DNA from: an uncultured Odoribacter sp.
GTDB taxonomy: Bacteria > Bacteroidota > Bacteroidia > Bacteroidales > Marinifilaceae
Length of the DNA stretch: 7,258 bases
Reading direction: 5' to 3'
NCBI GenBank assembly: GCA_947039985.1
Contig: CAMRAP010000086.1
Span: 1 to 7,258 of the forward strand
Each line of letters starts with the position of its first letter. Within the stretch, counting starts at the first letter, position 1. Under the pieces are notes generated by a model. The model had not been told where the DNA came from, did not search any database, and worked only from the letters and a program-made list of their open reading frames with translations. Made by a program: the position numbers and the translations under genes. Positions 5,308 to 7,258 of the stretch are shown piece after piece.

Positions 5308-6613
5308 ATCGAGCTTGTCGAGAGCTTTTTTCTGGGTTCCACTTGTCTTTGTAGGAACTAAAGAAGAAGAGCTCTTTGTAGGAGGCTATGATGCGTGTGA
5401 TTCGCATAAACAGACCCGAATACAAACTTTGGAAGGGAGTATATATGATTAAAGGAAACTCCTCTCTCCGCCTCTCGGTCATAATCATAATGATGGCAAA
5501 GGACGCAAGACTGAACATCCCCATAATCACAAACTTTAATAAAAACAGCTCAAATATAATACCCCAATTGGTGACGATCAGTACAATCATATAGGTCATC
5601 CAGACAAAATCAAAAAGGAAATTAAACAGTACATTATCGGCATTAGCCAGAAAATTGAGTATACTAAAATTTGCCCAAGTTGGATTAAATACATTGGCAT
5701 GTTTTCTCAATCTAAATCGGGTCAAAGACTTAGACCAACGTAGTCGCTGCTTAAACAATACAGAAAATTTGACCGGGGCATTCGTTAAACAGACCGATTT
5801 ATGTGTAAAAGCAACATGATAGCCCGATTTACGAATTTTTTGAGTGATGTCGCCATCTAAACCGGGACCAATATCCCAATTACCAACCTGTTTCAGTACA
5901 TCCATTCTAAACGCACCAAATGCACCTGAAATAATTCGCAGCATGTGGATGTCTGCCAATACGATACGCCCAACCATGATGGTTTTAAGGTATTCAAGGG
6001 CTTGTGAAGCCGTACAAAATGAATCGTAAGTATTCCGTACTTTAACATTCCCACCTACTGCACCAACATTCTTTCCCCAATAAAATGGAATTAGTAGCTC
6101 CTCAATGGCATTCACATCTAAAGAGGAGTCGGCATCAAGGTGGACTACTATTTTTGCTTTCGAGTTGACAAGCGCTAAGTTGGCAGCACTAGCCTTTCCC
6201 CCACGTTCGCGAGCACAAAAAAAGCGCTGAATTAAACCATTCTTCAGAAGCGATCGACAAATCAATGCAGTATCATCATCCGATCCATCATCAACAATAA
6301 CTAACTCAAAATTTTGATAAGTCTGCTCTCTTAGCGAACGAGTCAGTTTGTATATATGCTCTCCCTCATTCTTACCTGGAACAATGATAGATATAAATGG
6401 GTTGTCCAATCGCAACTTGGCTCGAGCAATCACATCTTGTCTATACAAGGACTTTTTGAACATCCAACGTTTAAACAATACGATTATATCTAATAAGTGA
6501 TAACGTGGTATTTCTAAAATAAACAGAAACCACAACACCCCTAGAATGCGACTAAACGACATGGAGGAGACCACTTCCCTCAAATCATCAATTATATCAA
6601 AAAAGAAAGTCAT
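5294..6613 (-). CDS. Membrane-bound family 2 glycosyltransferase (processive beta-glycan synthase type)
   Basis: This enzyme uses a nucleotide sugar at the cytoplasmic face to build or extend a polysaccharide, as in cellulose, PNAG or hyaluronan synthases. Counting from the TTG at 6619, a hydrophobic N-terminal helix (about 22-50) precedes the GT-A catalytic domain: SIIVPGKNE (77-85), VDDGSDDDT (109-117), GGKASAAN (140-147), the metal-binding DAD (162-164), a GLDGDI acceptor-site motif (253-258) and QRLRW (291-295), the Q-x-x-R-W motif of processive enzymes. About four further membrane segments follow (320-350, 352-380, 388-415). I prefer ATG at 6611-6613 (439 residues) over the TTG at 6619. 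The gap to the upstream gene stop is only 9 bases, indicating cotranscription. The stop at 5294-5296 adjoins decayed regulator sequence; the protein still looks complete. The polymer made cannot be told. Confidence 0.92.
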   Translation of the reverse strand: MTFFFDIIDDLREVVSSMSFSRILGVLWFLFILEIPRYHLLDIIVLFKRWMFKKSLYRQDVIARAKLRLDNPFISIIVPGKNEGEHIYKLTRSLREQTYQNFELVIVDDGSDDDTALICRSLLKNGLIQRFFCARERGGKASAANLALVNSKAKIVVHLDADSSLDVNAIEELLIPFYWGKNVGAVGGNVKVRNTYDSFCTASQALEYLKTIMVGRIVLADIHMLRIISGAFGAFRMDVLKQVGNWDIGPGLDGDITQKIRKSGYHVAFTHKSVCLTNAPVKFSVLFKQRLRWSKSLTRFRLRKHANVFNPTWANFSILNFLANADNVLFNFLFDFVWMTYMIVLIVTNWGIIFELFLLKFVIMGMFSLASFAIIMIMTERRREEFPLIIYTPFQSLYSGLFMRITRIIASYKELFFFSSYKDKWNPEKSSRQARYEGM

Positions 6614-6622
6614 AAGCAAGTA

Positions 6623-7207
6623 TTAAATGATAGATATAAATTCATCGATATCAATCTGTTTATCATATTCTATATAGCTTAGATGAAGATCTTTGAACCC
6701 CATTTCCTTCATCTGTCCCTCTCTTATTTTTATACTCTCATCGCTAATCGTATTATAAATGGATAGGTAGATGTATAAAGTAGCATTTTTATATGCCATC
6801 ATTGCCGAATTATTTTCAGCGTATGTCATTTCAATTACTTTGCTTAACACCTCATCAGAGGCTTGTCCACTAATTCGAAAGATTCGAAAAGGCTCTTGGA
6901 TGTTACCTTTTAAATGGATTAGCAATCTATTTCTCAATATACTCCTAAACTCGTTGATGGATAGGATGGTCTCAAACTTGGCTAAATCGTCAGGAGTAAA
7001 ATAGTGGTCAATGGATGCTAAAGTAGTTTTTCCATAGTTTGTAAAGCGTGAAATCACGATTCGAAGTGGCTTCAAATCACCAACATGCGATAAGCTTTTA
7101 CAAAAAGTACAAGTGCAACTAATGATGGGTTCTGAAAACATCAAGCTACAATCGTAACACGTATATATATCTGTTGGGCGATCATAATCCACTCCAATAT
7201 GTTTCAT
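6623..7207 (-). CDS. Small protein of unknown function with N-terminal cysteine cluster (zinc-ribbon-like), 194 residues
   Basis: I do not recognise the family. Near the N-terminus are CYDC (residues 17-20) and CTCTFC (31-36), five cysteines in a CxxC-x10-CxCxxC arrangement that suggests a zinc ribbon. The rest (about 45-190) looks like a soluble mixed alpha/beta domain with no signal peptide or membrane segment. The acidic, hydrophobic C-terminus ends DIDEFISII. It lies 9 bases upstream of the glycosyltransferase ATG, so the two are probably cotranscribed and functionally linked. The reading frame continues upstream for 14 codons, but those are almost entirely sequencing adapter; ATG at 7205-7207 is the only start supported by genomic sequence. 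Because genomic sequence ends at 7215, the true start may lie further upstream. Confidence 0.75.
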   Translation of the reverse strand: MKHIGVDYDRPTDIYTCYDCSLMFSEPIISCTCTFCKSLSHVGDLKPLRIVISRFTNYGKTTLASIDHYFTPDDLAKFETILSINEFRSILRNRLLIHLKGNIQEPFRIFRISGQASDEVLSKVIEMTYAENNSAMMAYKNATLYIYLSIYNTISDESIKIREGQMKEMGFKDLHLSYIEYDKQIDIDEFISII

Positions 7208-7215
7208 GTTTTTAC

Positions 7216-7258
7216 AGATCGGAAGAGCACACGTCTGAACTCCAGTCACTCCGGAGAA
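7216..7258 (+). other. Illumina TruSeq-type adapter and index sequence (artefact, not genomic)
   Basis: The sequence from 7216 begins AGATCGGAAGAGCACACGTC and continues GAACTCCAGTCAC to 7249, which is the standard TruSeq read-1 adapter. It is followed by an 8-base index TCCGGAGA (7250-7257) and one more adapter base A. Reverse translation gives the well-known contaminant peptide MTGVQTCALPI. The genuine insert ends at 7215, so this end is a contig edge made from untrimmed reads. Confidence 0.98.

Noticed and set aside
593..6619. Three genes (593-1918, 3474-4799, 5294-6619) have exactly the same open length of 1326 bases.
   Set aside because: The proteins are unrelated (adaptor, porin, glycosyltransferase), and for one of them the true start probably lies 6 bases further in; this is coincidence.
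7208..7249. N-terminal extension of the cysteine-cluster protein from the ATG at 7249.
   Set aside because: The codons down to 7216 are adapter sequence, so the extension is artificial.

Overview
The window looks like chromosomal DNA from a member of the Bacteroidota. The evidence is the protein families present (DUF169 protein, DcaP-like porin, lipoprotein-type RND adaptor), the lack of clear Shine-Dalgarno sequences, and two TAnnTTTG boxes that match the Bacteroidota -7 promoter element. Genus cannot be fixed from the sequence; Bacteroidales or Sphingobacteriales both fit. All recognisable genes lie on the minus strand, so biological order runs from the right edge to the left.

Right edge: the last 43 bases (7216-7258) are an Illumina TruSeq-type adapter plus an 8-base index, not genome. 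Next come a small cysteine-cluster protein of unknown function (6623-7207) and a membrane-bound family 2 glycosyltransferase (5294-6613), closely spaced like an operon and probably involved in polysaccharide synthesis.

Middle: directly behind the glycosyltransferase is what looks like a collapsed potassium-uptake (kdp) locus. A piece of a response-regulator receiver domain (5041-5307) has Ala where the phosphorylated Asp should be. It is joined to the last third of KdpC (4808-5038), and 8 bases later comes an intact DcaP-like outer-membrane porin (3474-4799). The rest of the regulator, kdpA, kdpB and the KdpC membrane anchor are absent. I infer deletion within an ancestral regulator-kdp-porin cluster, leaving the porin as an orphan.

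Between the porin and the next gene lies a 550-base non-coding region (2926-3473). It holds a G+C-rich composite repeat of about 320 bases: two arrays of roughly 42-base units in opposite orientation, bounded by an 8-base inverted repeat (GCCGAAAC / GTTTCGGC), with palindromic cores whose sequence changes while the symmetry is kept. It resembles a minisatellite-bearing miniature transposable element and is the strongest candidate here for something undescribed.

Left: a DUF169 protein (2215-2925) with its own candidate promoter and a strong intrinsic terminator (2161-2193), then the start of a tripartite RND multidrug-efflux operon. This consists of a periplasmic adaptor lipoprotein (593-1918) whose stop overlaps by 4 bases the start of an AcrB-type permease that runs off the left edge (1-596). 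The leader upstream of the adaptor carries a conspicuous two-block inverted repeat (1971-2015) that could be an operator or attenuator.
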